This document shows positions 46,245 through 58,004 of a DNA stretch of 64,000 bases, piece by piece. This DNA is from Halichoerus grypus (Eukaryota > Chordata > Mammalia > Carnivora > Phocidae): assembly GCF_964656455.1 (NCBI RefSeq), contig NC_135719.1:11201163-11265162 (forward strand). The letters run 5' to 3'. Made by a program: the position numbers and the translations under genes. Position 1 is the stretch's first letter. Each line of letters starts with the position of its first letter. The notes under the pieces were generated by a model that saw nothing but the letters and a program-made list of their open reading frames with translations, did not search any database and had not been told where the DNA came from.

Positions 46245-46530
46245 ACCAGAGTGGCTTAACCAAATAGAAGGTTATTTTCCCGCATGAGCAGGAGCCCAGG
46301 GGAGGCTGTCCAGCAGTGATACAACAGTCCAAAGTGCCATCACTGTCCCAGGCTCCATCGTCTGTGAAGTGTAGCTTTCATTCCTCATGCTTGACACTTC
46401 ACACCTCCCATCAGTATCCCTGGCAAGAAGAAGAAACAAAGAGGAAGCAGGAAGGAGTTGACAGCTATGTCAAAAAAGCACAAACTCTCTCTGCAATCCA
46501 ATTTATATTGGCTGGAGCCAGCCAACCATA
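46245..46530 (+). mobile_element. Unassigned medium-reiterated repeat, copy 1
   Basis: agagtggcttaaccaaatag, ggaggctgtccagcagtgat, caggctccatcg and tggcaagaagaagaaac follow a mammalian interspersed repeat seen again, further along its length, at 63395-63830. Family name not recalled with confidence. Confidence 0.4.
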
Positions 46531-46532
46531 AC

Positions 46533-46775
46533 AGTTAAGAGCACTGACTCTAAAAATTAATTGGGTTCAAATCCAGGATCCACCATTTAATAGGTGTGTT
46601 TTGGGGCTATTTACTTAACCTCTCTGTATCTCAGTTTTCTCATGAGTCAAAAGGAATAATAGTACCCAAATAATAGTACCTACCTCATACAAATGTTATG
46701 GTAACGTAAATTGCAAAGTGCTTATAATCATGCCTGGTTCATCATAAGTGCAACAGGAGTGTTTGTTAAATAAAC
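46533..46775 (+). mobile_element. MIR SINE remnant
   Basis: gttaagagcactgactctaa, gggttcaaatccaggatcca, taacctctctgtatctcag, taatagtacctacctcatac and agtgcttataatcatgcctg follow MIR nearly end to end. Confidence 0.9.
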
Positions 46776-46779
46776 GCTT

Positions 46780-47125
46780 GACCACCCTCCTGCAGGGAAT
46801 CTGGGAAGACAAGTACTTTAGCTGGGTATATTACTGACATGAACAAAAGCAGGGCCCTGTTAACAAGTAGGAAAGGAAGAATGAGTCCTGGGGAGGTGCT
46901 CAGCCTATCTGCCACAGCCAACAAGATGGGCAGGGGCAGAATTGAGTCTGACAGGTGAGGTGAGCAAGAGAAGGAAGAGTCAGAGAGCTCTCTGAACCAA
47001 AATCCTTCAGAAGGCTTGGGAGAGGGGGAGGCTGGGAAACAAAGAGCAGTTCATCAGTCCAGAGGCTTAGTCAGAACAGGGCCAGAAGCTACAGGAAGAA
47101 AAGAGGAATGTAATATAAGAGCTCC
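46780..47125. other. Non-coding stretch, nothing recognised
   Basis: No supported gene or repeat. Confidence 0.35.
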
Positions 47126-47129
47126 CACA

Positions 47130-47285
47130 TATTGAACACCTCTATCTGCCAAGTACTTCACACATTAACTCATAGAAAACAGTTATCCCCGTTTTACAGA
47201 TCATATAACTGAGCTTTTAAGTTGTTCAATAAATTGCCCAATATCACCCAGCCTGTAGGTGGTAGTACCAGTCCTAGACCATATA
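47130..47285 (-). mobile_element. MIR fragment
   Basis: cacattaactcatagaaaac, cccgttttacagatcatata and attgcccaatatcacccagc follow inverted MIR. Confidence 0.75.
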
Positions 47286-47289
47286 TCCA

Positions 47290-47845
47290 TCAGCCACCCA
47301 AGACTTGACATTGAGCTTCTGTCCCTGAGGTTTTCAAGGACAGTCTTGAGTGAAGGGCGGGTCCTCCGCACTGAGTAAAGATCTGCAGGTACCTGAGATC
47401 ATCCTATGCAACACTGCATTTGTCTTCACCCAGTGGTGCTTGGCTTTAGGGGTATGCTGTGATTTTAGGCAGGGTCTGGATGGGGAGGTCAACCAGGAGA
47501 CCAAAGTGTGATGTTCTGGAGGCCTGGCAAGAAAAGGTGCTCAGAAGGAAGGTGCTAACTAGGCCTATGCCACACTTTAGATTTGTGATAACACAGAATA
47601 GGTAAATATAATAGTAGGTATATCTGGCAGTGATACTTGCAGAAGTTGGTTCTTTAAATTCAAAGCAAAATCCTATTTAGCAGTGGGGGGTGCGGGATAG
47701 GAGGTGGAGATTGGAAACAGAGCACAGGTTCCAGAAAGAAGAGGCAAAGGGAGGGCTCGACAGGGGTCAGGCCTTGACTTCAAAGATGGCTCCTATCTAC
47801 TGGGGACAAGGGGGCAAAAACAAGGCTATCAGAAGAAAGGTCTAG
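47290..47845. other. Non-coding stretch, nothing recognised
   Basis: No supported gene or repeat. Confidence 0.35.
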
Positions 47846-47847
47846 GG

Positions 47848-48040
47848 GCATCTGGGTGGCTCAGTCGGTTAAGCAGCCGACTCTTGATTTCAGCTCAAGT
47901 CATGATCTCAGGGTCCTAGGATCAAGCTCCATTGTGGGCTCCGTGCTCAGCGGGGAGTCTGCTTAAGGATTTGCTCTCCCTCTGCCCCTCCCCTCGCTCA
48001 CATGCTGTCTTTCTCTCTCAAATAAATAAATCTTTAAAAA
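47848..48040 (+). mobile_element. tRNA-Lys-derived SINE
   Basis: Head ggggcatctgggtggctcag, gatctcagggtcctaggatc, CT-rich tract, AAATAAATAAATC and an A-rich tail. Approximate flanking repeats agaagaaaggtcta / agaagaagagatgccta. Confidence 0.94.
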
Positions 48041-48940
48041 AAGAAGAAGAGATGCCTAGACTCATACACACGGGGTGATACTCAAGCCATCACACAACCA
48101 GTAAGGTGGGCCACCTGAGCAGGTAACTTGCTAGACTAGAAGTCTGGAGACCCTGCTATGCCAGGAACACCGACCCTTTAGTTGTTGGATGGTGAAGAGG
48201 TCTGGGTGTCCAAGAGGATCCCAGGGAAGCGGGTGGGACAGCCAGGTAATGCAAAGCCATTTAGGTGGTGGCAAGTTTCCAATTCCTAAGGAAACATTTC
48301 AGTATTTTAGCAAGTAGCATATCTGTACCAATGCCTTCTGGTGAAATGTCAGTCCTGCACTTAAATTCCAGACACCATCCCCACCACTGTGGGCGTACAT
48401 TGCCAGAGGGCCCCTGTCCTGCTCAGAAGGGCTCAGGAAAGAGCAGGGCCTAATCCACAGGTACAGGGCCTCAGTGCCCACAGACCAAGAGGTAGGGCTG
48501 ACCTCCTTCCTCTCTGTTCTTTCTTTAAATTTTCCAGTCTGTAAAGCAGAGGGTAGGAGTTGTCTGCTTTTTGTTTTCTGCTTTGAGATATGTGTGGGGA
48601 TCCGGTAGCTGTTTGGGGGTCCCAACAAGGACTGAGAGGCAGGCCCAGGCAAGTTCCAGAGCCCCTGCCTTCCTGGCACAGGTAACACGGAAGCTACACC
48701 ACTCGTGCTCTGCTAATTGCTTTATATCTTCAGGATTTTTCATAAAAACCCAATTCTGTTTCTCCTGAGTCACCCTCACCCCACCCTCAGAAGCTGCTTT
48801 CCACCACCACCAATTTCAAAATTGATCTTTGCAATGACTCCTCACTTAAATCAGCTTCTGAGTTTTAAAGGGTAAGAAAATGTCTCTTACTCATTTAGAC
48901 TAAAATAATGTGCCCATTAACCGTGTTAGAGGCATGCAAA
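48040..48940. other. Non-coding stretch, nothing recognised
   Basis: No supported gene or repeat. Confidence 0.35.
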
Positions 48941-48944
48941 GTCT

Positions 48945-49585
48945 ACTGCCTAGAAATTATCCATTAGCCTCATTTCAAGCTCTCCCACGTGCCAGCCTTC
49001 CTCCCCCACTGCCTCGGGAATTCCTATCTCAGACTTCATCTTGGCGTTCCCCTCCTCCAAAGACTAACCTTCCAAGGCTCTCCACTGCCTTAAGGGTAAA
49101 ATCCAAAATCTCCAGCTTCAGATCTGACCTTAATCTTTTCTCTTTCACTGTGTCACTCCCTTACTACCAGCTTGGGAACTCCGGACTCCAGCTCTACCAG
49201 ACATTTCACAATTTGATCCCATTGATTCAGTGCTTTCCATCTGGAGAGATTTCACCCCTTCTCCACCTGTCAAATCCTAGCTGTCCTTCAAGGTAGGGAC
49301 TTCACTCCAACTTTCTCTAAGCAGTCCTTCCAAATCCTCCCAGCCTGGAGGATTACATGCCCCGTACTCCCTCCTGCTGCACCTTGTTCTCATCTGTTAC
49401 AGCAGCCCAGCACATCTCTCCTGGGCCCCAGCTAATCAGCTAATCCTTTATTTTCCAGCTATGTCTAATCTCTGTTATTCCTTGAAGGCCACTTTCTCTA
49501 TTGTGTTTTTGGTGCCTCTGTATATGTTCATTCCTGGACTACCCTCTCTCCCCTAATCCATCTAGCAAACTCAAACTCCTCGTCC
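48945..49585 (+). mobile_element. L2 remnant
   Basis: ccaaggctctccactgcctt, taagggtaaaatccaaaatc, cacctgtcaaatcctagctg, tccttcaaggtagggactt and ccttgaaggccactttctc follow L2 3' sequence. The 128-codon open frame across 48910-49296 is a chance frame through this repeat. Confidence 0.75.
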
Positions 49586-49765
49586 TAAAGCAGTGGTTCT
49601 TGACTTTGGCTGCAAGTTAGAATCAAACAGAAATCATTCAAAATGGATGGACTTCACCCCACAGCAACTAAATCGGTACCTCTGGTGGTGAGATCCAGAC
49701 ATCAGCAGTTTCAAAGCTCCTCCAGGTGATACCAGTGTGCCGCCAAAGTTGACAACACCTGTTCT
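49586..49765 (+). mobile_element. MER5A-like hAT fragment
   Basis: aagcagtggttcttgacttt head, cttcaccccacagcaactaa, agatccagacatcagcagtt, gctcctccaggtgataccag in MER5A order. Confidence 0.75.
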
Positions 49766-49769
49766 GGAA

Positions 49770-50440
49770 TCATCTTAAGGTTATACCTACTTCGTTCAGG
49801 TTATTATTTGTATCCTGAGAGCTTTAGCTTGATGCTTGTAACTAAGTTTTTGTTGAATGCCTAAATAAATAAGTGGATAGATGGATAAATGGATGGAATG
49901 AAGGAAAAGGGAAAGATGGACAGATGCTGTGCTACTCAGGAAAAATCCTAGGCTGCTTTCCACTGCTAAACTTAACCCCTGGAAGGAAAGTATTAACCCC
50001 ACACCCCTAGCAACACAAGTCCTCTTGGTTTGTAAACTGGCCGCATACACTCAAGGCAAGGTAAGAGAGATGAGGCAGCCCACTCCAGACTGGTAGGTGG
50101 CAGGTTCAATAAATAAGGGAATTTACAAACGAGGCTGGTCTTGGGAGTCCACAAGACAAAATCTCTACACCTGCCCACCAGAATCTTAAAAGTCTGTATA
50201 GAGGCCTTAATGGGATTCAGTCACACATACCATCCAGATGGTCTCAAAAGAACCTTACTCTTTCAAGGCTACGTCATTGAAAATGGTTCTCACGGTGTGA
50301 ACAGTGGGCTGGGCAGACATTCCAAGAACAAAGGAGGATTTGAGGATCCCCCAGTTGCCTGGGTCTATCTCATGGGTCAACCAGTGGTGAGGTCCTCTCA
50401 AACCAGCCCCAACACTCCTTTATACAACATAGGTGCTGAG
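49770..50440. other. Non-coding stretch, nothing recognised
   Basis: A few gatggata-like short repeats at about 49875-49900; otherwise nothing supported. Confidence 0.35.
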
Positions 50441-50442
50441 TA

Positions 50443-50454
50443 AATATTTGTAGA
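50443..50454 (+). repeat. Target-site duplication, left
   Basis: aatatttgtaga, identical to 50509-50520. Confidence 0.8.
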
Positions 50455-50508
50455 ATATTTACATTTTTATTTAAATTCTAGTTAGTTAACATACAGTGTA
50501 ATATTAGG
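50455..50508 (-). mobile_element. Extremely truncated LINE-1 (54 bp)
   Basis: catttttatttaaattctag and ttagttaacatacagtgtaa are the complement of the last bases of a carnivoran L1 3' end (compare 36985-37020). Perfect 12-bp direct repeats flank it, as for a true insertion. Confidence 0.78.
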
Positions 50509-50520
50509 AATATTTGTAGA
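50509..50520 (+). repeat. Target-site duplication, right
   Basis: Pairs with 50443-50454. Confidence 0.8.
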
Positions 50521-50734
50521 CTTAACTTAAGCAGTGCCTTCACTTGGTTGCCAGGTTATCCATTGAGAATTGTTCTCCAACTTTGCCTACAGAACACTCA
50601 GTCTTGACCTAAACCAAAACGGAGTATGACTAAAACTGAGGTCGATAAAAGTCAACCTTCTAATTTGCAGGGGAACTTGAAATTTTCTGTTTTAAATTTT
50701 TCCTTCAAAATGCTTTCTTAAAATTTGCCTCCCT

Positions 50735-50930
50735 GGGGGCGCCTGGGTGGCTCAGTCATTAAGCGTCTAGGCTCAGGTCATGATCCCGGGGTCCTGGGAT
50801 CAAGCCCCGCATCGGGCTCCCTGTCCCGCAGGAAGCCTGCTTCTCCCTCTCCCACTCCCCCTATTTGTGTTTCCTCTCTCGCTGTGTCTCTCTCTGTCAA
50901 ATAAATAAATAAAATCTTTAAAAAAAAAAA
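50735..50930 (+). mobile_element. tRNA-Lys-derived SINE with internal head deletion
   Basis: gggggcgcctgggtggctca, then gtcattaagcgtctaggctc, where about 10 bases usually present before ggctcaggtcatg are missing. AAATAAATAAATAAAATC tail. Flanked by aaatttgcctccct at 50721-50734 and 50929-50942, identical. Confidence 0.96.
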
Positions 50931-51114
50931 ATTTGCCTCCCTACCACTGACTTCTTTTGCTAGCAAGTATCCATAAATCAATAGAATGATTAAACATAAG
51001 AGCAGACTAATAAAGGAAAATCTCTAAAATATGATCAGAAAATAACATCCAGAGACTGTTTCTTCTGGTTAAGTTAATCACCTTTCCTTACCTTCTGTCC
51101 TTCCTTCTTTCCTT

Positions 51115-51250
51115 CCTTTTTTCCACAGATATTTATTTAACATGTACTAAATATTAGCATTATTTATTTAGATATTTATTTAGCATGCCAGGCACTGCTA
51201 AGATTAATGGTATAATACCGACATGGTCTTTTCCCACAGGAGATGTACTC
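51115..51250 (-). mobile_element. L2 fragment
   Basis: atatttatttagcatgccag, gcactgctaagattaatgg and cttttcccacaggagatgta follow inverted L2 3' sequence. Confidence 0.5.
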
Positions 51251-53675
51251 TGAATATGTGAATATTCCATGATTTTCACAAGGTATGCTGTGACTTCTAA
51301 GACCCCAACTCTTTGACAAGGTGAACAACACTGACACATTAATATTTCACAGCCAGAGCTCAATTAAATATAGTCCACACATTTAACTGTCAATTTAAAT
51401 GGCTCATGCTTGGTGAGTGAGAAGAGCCCCAGAAGGCAGGACCAGCTGGGCTGGGCTTGGACGTTCACCCTCAGAACCCTACAGTACCTTGGGAACCTAC
51501 CAGCCTCCACAGTCAGGCCATCATATTCCCAGATCTTCCTGGGTTCTGTGCTGTTGGGCCCTCAGTCGTCATACCAGCAGAACCCCTGAGAGTTTCTATC
51601 TCTCAATCCATATCCATCTTGCTGTGGAAAGACACCCAAACCTTAAGGCTTATTAAGAGAAAAAACAAAAGAATGTCATGGAAAACTATGGATCAATCAA
51701 GTGAGCTGGACAGAATTGTGAGCAAGGAAAATCCTTCCTAAGCCCAGATTTCTCAACTATCCCAACAACCAACAAAGGTGGTGGTGCTCACTCAAATCTG
51801 GTAGGAAGCAGGTCTCTCCCAAACCTGCTTTCCATTCTTATTGGCGCCCCAGACTTGTACTTGTGGCCTCAGAAGTCCTAGCATTTCCATGCAGCTGCTC
51901 TGTCCACAGCATCTCTGTGCCTAAAACCTGTTCCTATTTACCAACAAAGAACCCAATGCTGGGCTTCTGGTCTACCTGACACCTCTCTGCAAAGCCTCTG
52001 CCCCTCCTCCTGAGGTCTGTGTGCTACAACTTCCACTCCTAAGGACAGTCTTTTCCTCTCCATGGGACATTCAGTCAATGTATTTAGTTCTGTGAACTGT
52101 TTACTGATCTGCTGCCAAATTCTAGCCTTGAACAAAGCTAGACTTCTTAATTTATTGATTTTACTGAGTGCTGAACCCCTCCCTCCAGTATCTGAGGAAA
52201 CATCCATTTTACTTTGGGGCTCCTCGCCACTGTCTGAGGCACCATGGAAAGTCACTCCTGATCTCAAAGCCTGGATTTCACTGTGGTTCACCTAGCTAAT
52301 TTCTGTGTTGCATACAAGAGACCTGGCTAACATCCAACTATGGTATGAAGCAGGGGGAAAAAGACCTACCGTCTGCTCACACTATGGTCAAGTCATTCTT
52401 GGAGGATTCATCATTCAAGTGGAGGAAGGAATGGAATTTTCCAGAGGCCACTTAATTGTACTCTTATAGACTATGGTATTTTAAACATTAATACTCTGTA
52501 ATAAAAGAAATTAGGAGAAATTTGGATTAATCAAAGGCAGGAGTTGGAAGAAAGGACACATCGTTGCTATGATTTGGGTTAGATAATTACAGACTGCTAT
52601 GCATTTGTTCAAGAAAGTAATTTTTAAACTGTAGTCCTAAGACACTAGGGTCCCAAGGGGGTGCTTCAGGTCATCAAGGATTCCATACAAGTTTATTCAG
52701 AAATTCTGTAGAGTTACCTGTTTCTCAAAAGGTCTAATAAAAACTTGCATATTCAAAGGTTATGTTTCGAAAATTTTGCGTTATTGGGACCACTGGTGGT
52801 TTAATTTGTGTGCTAACTTTTCAACTTTACAGTGAGGATCATAAATATGCACATACAAACTAAATTTACTTGTGTTGAACATACAATACACACAATGCAC
52901 GATATCAAGAATGTGTGGGAAAAAAATGTGGCCTAGCATTTTATTGTTTTCTCTTATGTATATGACACTGAATGAAATAATTATTTGTGAATCAAAAAAA
53001 AAAAGAATGTGTGAAAACATTTTCTCATTTCCCTTATAGCCAGTACCCAGATTCCTCCTGGTAGGGAGTTGTCTTTACTTGCTCATTTCTTCTTGCAAGC
53101 CCCACCATGTTTATATTTATTTGTTTGTTTTGTTAACAAGTTCCCTTTATTCTCAGAGCCCATTAGTCAAGTGGCTGCCATTGTCCCTCCACAATCACTC
53201 CTCTAGCACACTTCGGCATTCTTCCTTCTGTCCAAGAGGCAGACCTGAGTGGATGCACTAATGGCCTCCTGTGCCCTTTGGCTTTTTGTTGAGCTGGCCA
53301 GTGGGGAAGCTCCAGCTAGAGCACCAGGGAGGGAAGAGCATGAGGTCCTGGTAATGCATCCCTGCTTCTCTCCAACTGGGTTGCCATGGCCAGCTGGGTC
53401 CTTCAGCTGCTGAAGACTACTGGCAAGCCTCCCTTTACAAGTGTCTCCCCTCCAAGTCTCAGTAGCTCCTCCCTCCTCCAGTCCCTCCAGGCTGAGTTGA
53501 AATAACAGCTCGAGTTCCACTAACTCTGGGTTTCTGTACTACCTCGTATGATTTCCCTATACCCTCCCACACCTTTGTGAACAAACCTATCCTGAATTAT
53601 CTTAATTTGGGTGTGCCATCTACTTCCTGCTGCAACCTTCACTGTACCTCCACTCTGCGTCCCCTTCCCATGATG
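51250..53675. other. Non-coding stretch, nothing recognised
   Basis: 2.4 kb with no supported exon, RNA or repeat apart from short A-runs (for example 52995). Confidence 0.35.
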
Positions 53676-53679
53676 GAAA

Positions 53680-54460
53680 CCATCCATGTGCATTTACATG
53701 CTTCTGTTTATATGTGTTCTTGCAAAAACGGTGTTTTATATGCACGTATTTGAACTTTCTCATAAATGTTATTGAGTTATAGATTTCATTCTGCTTCTTA
53801 CCTTTCTCACTAATTACATTTTTAAAAGTTCATCCTCGTTGCTATGGCTACAGCTAATCTGTTGTCTCTAAAGTGCTATCCCCTGCTCTGCTATGTGCAC
53901 CCTCTACATTTACCTATCCAATCTCTGGATGACAGATGGACACCCAGGTGGTCTCCAGCACCATAACCAACGCTGCAATGAAGAGTCTTATACATGCCCC
54001 TTGGGGACCTGTGTCAGAATTTCTTTGGACTACACAGAGAAGGGTGGAATTGCTGAGTCATTCTGTGTGCATCTACTTAAAATAAAAGTAACCAGCTACG
54101 CTCTTTGGCACATGTACACCATCTGCCCTCCTGACAGCAGTGCCAAAGAACTTCCATTCCAAAATCCCCACCAACACTAGGCATTATCCAGCTTTCTAGT
54201 TTTGCAAGCCTACTAGATATAAATATCTTATTTTACAATTTGCCTTTGATTATTAATAATTTAAGCATCTTCTCAGATATGTTTGGTTTCCTCATCCCCA
54301 AATTGTATGTTCACATTGCTTTGATTATTTTTCTATTTGGGTTTCTAGATTTCTTATTTATCCACAAAGAGTTCCTTATATATTATTTTTAATACACTAT
54401 GGTTTCAGTTAGCTAATATTTTATGTAAGACTTCTTATACCTATATTAATAAATGAAATG
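53680..54460 (-). mobile_element. Ancient L1 ORF2 end and 3' UTR (L1M type), minus strand
   Basis: agaagggtggaattgctgag, aacgctgcaatgaagagtct, catctgccctcctgacagca, ccccaccaacactaggcatt and taatttaagcatcttctcag are the antisense of L1 ORF2 C-terminal coding sequence in order. No open frame. Confidence 0.75.
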
Positions 54461-54764
54461 GGACTATAAATTTCTTTTTTCCTATTGTCTTTGTTTGGAG
54501 TAATTTTAATAATACAGGAATTAATTGTTCCTCAAGAATCTGATGGTTTCTCATCATTACACCCTGGTCCACATCACCACTATTCTGCACCTGGATTACC
54601 CATAAAGGATGACTCAATGCAGGGGAGTAGAAAGACACTGGGTTTTGGAATAGAGCCCCCACGTGAGGTGTGATAATTAACTATTTTCATATTCACCCTC
54701 CCTATTAAACTGTATTTCCTGTACCCGGCACATGTATGCATAAAATAAATACTTAATTCATTGG

Positions 54765-54940
54765 TGAGTTGGAGACCTGTCCTTCTGCTTACTAGCTTTG
54801 TGATTTGGGGAACTTAGGGAGCCTCATCTCTATCATCAGGATAATAAGACAAAACCATGTCCCACATTTGTGATAAGGGTTAAATAGAACAATGCATGTA
54901 GGGTGCCCAGCCCCAGGGTCTGATGTATGATGTGTGGGTG
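54765..54940 (+). mobile_element. MIR fragment
   Basis: ctgcttactagctttgtgat, gagcctcatctctatcatca, gataataagacaaaacc and gtgataagggttaaatagaa follow MIR. Confidence 0.75.
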
Positions 54941-54949
54941 GAGGGCAGC

Positions 54950-55770
54950 TCAGGGATAATCCCCCAGCCTATTTAAAAATAGAGCTCAGGACAACAGCTG
55001 GTCAAAAGCAGGGCTGATGTTTCAGGGTAGAGAGGAAATCCACATGAACTAGTGCATCCGCCTACATAAGAGCACCGATCCAATAGGAGAGTGCCCTCCC
55101 TAACTTTCAGGGATCCCAGTACTGATTAGCATGTGAACAGAGCCCTAATTAGAGAAGAGCCCCAAAGGGAAGGGAAGAGGGGGTCTCTCTTCTGGTCCAT
55201 GGGCCTGCTCCCCACACCTCTTACATCCATTTGTCTCCACTGATTAGTGCATGAATGGGGCATTGATTACCAGGCCAAGCTATTGTGCAGCCTTTCAATG
55301 GAGTGGCTTCATGCGGGGATTTATTAGTAATTAAGCCTTGAATAAATGTTTTGTAAATGGGGTCTCTCCTGATGAATAGGAAAGGCTTTGAGAGTTGAGA
55401 AAACCTCAATGCTGGGACCATCAAGGCCTGCAATGTATGCTTGCACTTCCACATAATTGTATGTTTGTCCACTTCAAGGCTTCCAGGGCCCCAATGGGTA
55501 GATAACAACCAGTTACAAATGTAGGTCTGCCCTCCAGGTTGTGTCCTTTCCTGAAAGAAGTGGGTGTATTTTGTGGATTATTTATCTTAACTGTTGCCAG
55601 TACAATGGTTCTCTCACTGTATCTTTCTAGAGAGATGCTGCACAGGCAGGTCATATACAAGAGTTGCAAGGTCATGGGAGAGCTCCACTTCTCCAGGGTG
55701 CCTTGGAGTTACCTTCACACTTCACACTGGGCTTGGTCTGGTCCACAGTTCTCAAGGAGTGATGACTCTT
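54950..55770. other. Repeat-free stretch with many homeodomain-like motifs
   Basis: No repeat recognised. Between 55120 and 55335 motifs such as actgattagcatg, ccctaattagag, actgattagtgcatgaat, cattgattacc and tattagtaattaagc cluster. Candidate conserved element; see findings. Confidence 0.3.
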
Positions 55771-55779
55771 AGCCTCCTG

Positions 55780-55979
55780 CAGTGTTCTCAACCTTGATAC
55801 TATTAACATTTGGAGCCAGATAATTTCTTATTGTCAAGGGCTGTCCTTAGCATTGCAGAGGTTTCACGGTATCCATATCTCTACCTACTAATGCCAAGAG
55901 TACATCAAACAACCAAAAAGGCAACAGACATTGCCAAATGTCTCTGGAGGACAAAACTGCCCCCAGTTGAGAACTACTC
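55780..55979 (-). mobile_element. MER20 hAT transposon fragment, minus strand
   Basis: cagtgttctcaaccttgata, aaggcaacagacattgccaa, atgtctctggaggacaaaac, tgcccccagttgagaacta: complement of MER20. Both ends are present. Confidence 0.85.
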
Positions 55980-56124
55980 CTTCTACTGGAAAGGATTTCC
56001 AAGTGATTTCAACAAAAATACTGGACTTGCTTGGGAAAAAGTCTGTGGATCAATAATTTTTAAGGTGATAAACGGAAAGTTTGTTTTAAAAATCTATTAA
56101 TTCATGCCTTTGTCTATTTATTCC

Positions 56125-56575
56125 ACTCCTCATCAGGGTCCTCCCCTGTTCTGGCACTGTTCTGGGTGCTGGACATCAACAGAGAACAAGACACACAAGG
56201 TCCCTGCCCTCATGCAGCTTGCCTTCCAGATGGAGGGGCAGACTGACAATAAACAAGTCAACAGATGAACCATTCCAGGTTTAGGTGAGTACTATGTAGC
56301 TGATATGATCAAGAGTAACCTCAGTGATGGAGTGGGTCACTAATTTAGGTAAGACGTCAGGGAAGGCTTGAATGATAAGATGGAGCCAGCCAAAGGACTC
56401 TTCAGTGGGGAAGAGTTTTCCAGGCAGACAGAACGGGGAGGGGAAAAAAAAAGAAAGAAAACAATGGGGGAAGAGGGTCAGGCAGGTTGAAGGAAGAGTC
56501 TGGTGTGGCTGAGCTAAGGACTAAGCTGCAGTGTGGGAGGAGGTAGAGTTTGGAGAGGAAGTCAGGAGACGAATA
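56125..56575 (-). mobile_element. L2 remnant, part 1
   Basis: tgttctgggtgctggacatc, ccctgccctcatgcagcttg, cagactgacaataaacaagt, gtcagggaaggcttgaatga, gttttccaggcagacagaac follow inverted L2. It resumes at 57325. Confidence 0.75.
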
Positions 56576-56589
56576 ATGATCTGGATTGT

Positions 56590-57322
56590 TCTTTATGGGA
56601 AATTACCCACCACCACCATTCCTGCCATTACTCCTCCTAATACTCCAATTCCAACACTTCTTTGGTCACAAAAGAGCCTCCAACCCCACTCTCTTGCTAT
56701 CCACTATTTGAAGTTCTTACTCTCCTTCTTTCTCAGCTTACATCGATGGCCTATCACTAGTAAAACTTCCTTTTATACATCTTCAACCCTCTTCCCTTCT
56801 TTCTGCCATTGCACTTGTCTAGCAAATTCCAACCCTGCTTAAAAACATCATGTTTGCCTTGGGGTTGCTGAGTGTAACTGGAGAGAAACACTCAGGAAGA
56901 CTTGTTTGACATTAAAGTTATGCTCATAACCTCAAGGGAACCGTCAACACTACTGGTTTCCCTACCCCAGTTCCTTAGTCAACTCGTCATCCCTCTCTTC
57001 AAGACAACCATTCCATACCTTTTCTTCTCACCTTAAACCACCTACATCTTTCCCTCTGCCTCACTTTCAGCTAATGAGGGTGCTTTCTATTTCTCTGAAA
57101 GAACATAGCTTTCCAAGAGAGGGTCCTCATCTTGCCATTCCTAAATCCACCACCAATCTGCACCTGCACTCTTCTATCCTCCTATAACATAGAGCAGTTG
57201 TTCAAGAGCTTGTCTATTTACCAGGAGGTAAGAAACTTTAATTATTGCTATATGCCCAAAGTGCAGAAACAGTGCCTTGCACTTAATAAGTGCTCAGTAA
57301 AATTTTTTTAGTGAATTAATGA
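56590..57322 (+). mobile_element. Pyrimidine-rich old repeat, likely L2, inside the inverted L2
   Basis: Only the end is clear: agtgccttgcacttaataag and tgctcagtaaaattttttta give an L2 tail in plus orientation. The rest is C/T-rich and degraded. Confidence 0.4.
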
Positions 57323-57324
57323 TT

Positions 57325-57735
57325 TGGTTTTAAGCAGGAGAATGACAAAATACACTTTATGTTTTTAAAATTTCACTCTGGCTGCTGTGCAGAGGATGGG
57401 TTATAAAACAACAGGTAGAAAAGCAAAGTGAGTTAAGAAGCAATTGCATTGGTCCCAGCCTGGATTAGGGTAATACTATTGGTAACAGAGGGAAGCATAT
57501 TTTGGAAATAGAGCTGATTTACTGATGAAAAGATGTGGGGATTATAGGAAAGAATCCAGGAAGAATCTTAGGTTTTGGCCTTAACAATTGCAGGGATGAT
57601 GATGCCACATACTGAGATGGACAAGACTGGAGAGGAGCAGGTTTGAGGAGGCAGAGAAGTAAGAATTTGGTTTTGGACACATGAACATGTTAAATTTAGG
57701 ATGGCCTTTGGAGTTATCCAATTGGAGGACTAATT
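57325..57735 (-). mobile_element. L2 remnant, part 2
   Basis: agcaggagaatgacaaaata, tcactctggctgctgtgcag, cactgagatgg-like tactgagatggacaagact, gaggagcaggtttgaggagg and ggttttggacacatgaacat follow inverted L2 further 5'. Confidence 0.65.
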
Positions 57736-57739
57736 TATG

Positions 57740-58000
57740 CTGTTAAATATCAGGCTGGTGCTCCAGAAAGCCTTGAGGACTCTCTCTCTTGCTATGTGGC
57801 TCCATGTCCATTGCAGGTCAGCAAAGAATTCTGCTCACTGTACACAGTCGGGGGTCTAGACTAATAGAGGCTTCACTCAACATGTTCCCCCACTACTGGG
57901 AAGTCAAAGAAGAGAGAGCATGACACACCACACACTTCTATTGTCTAATCCAAGCTATGAAGTTGTATCAAGAATTTGCCCATTTATTTTTATTTGTTGG
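57740..58000. other. Non-coding stretch, nothing recognised
   Basis: No supported gene or repeat. Confidence 0.35.
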
Positions 58001-58004
58001 CTGA

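Noticed and set aside
48910..49296. 128-codon open frame
   Set aside because: It lies within an L2 remnant and reads as low-information Ser/Leu/Pro-rich sequence.
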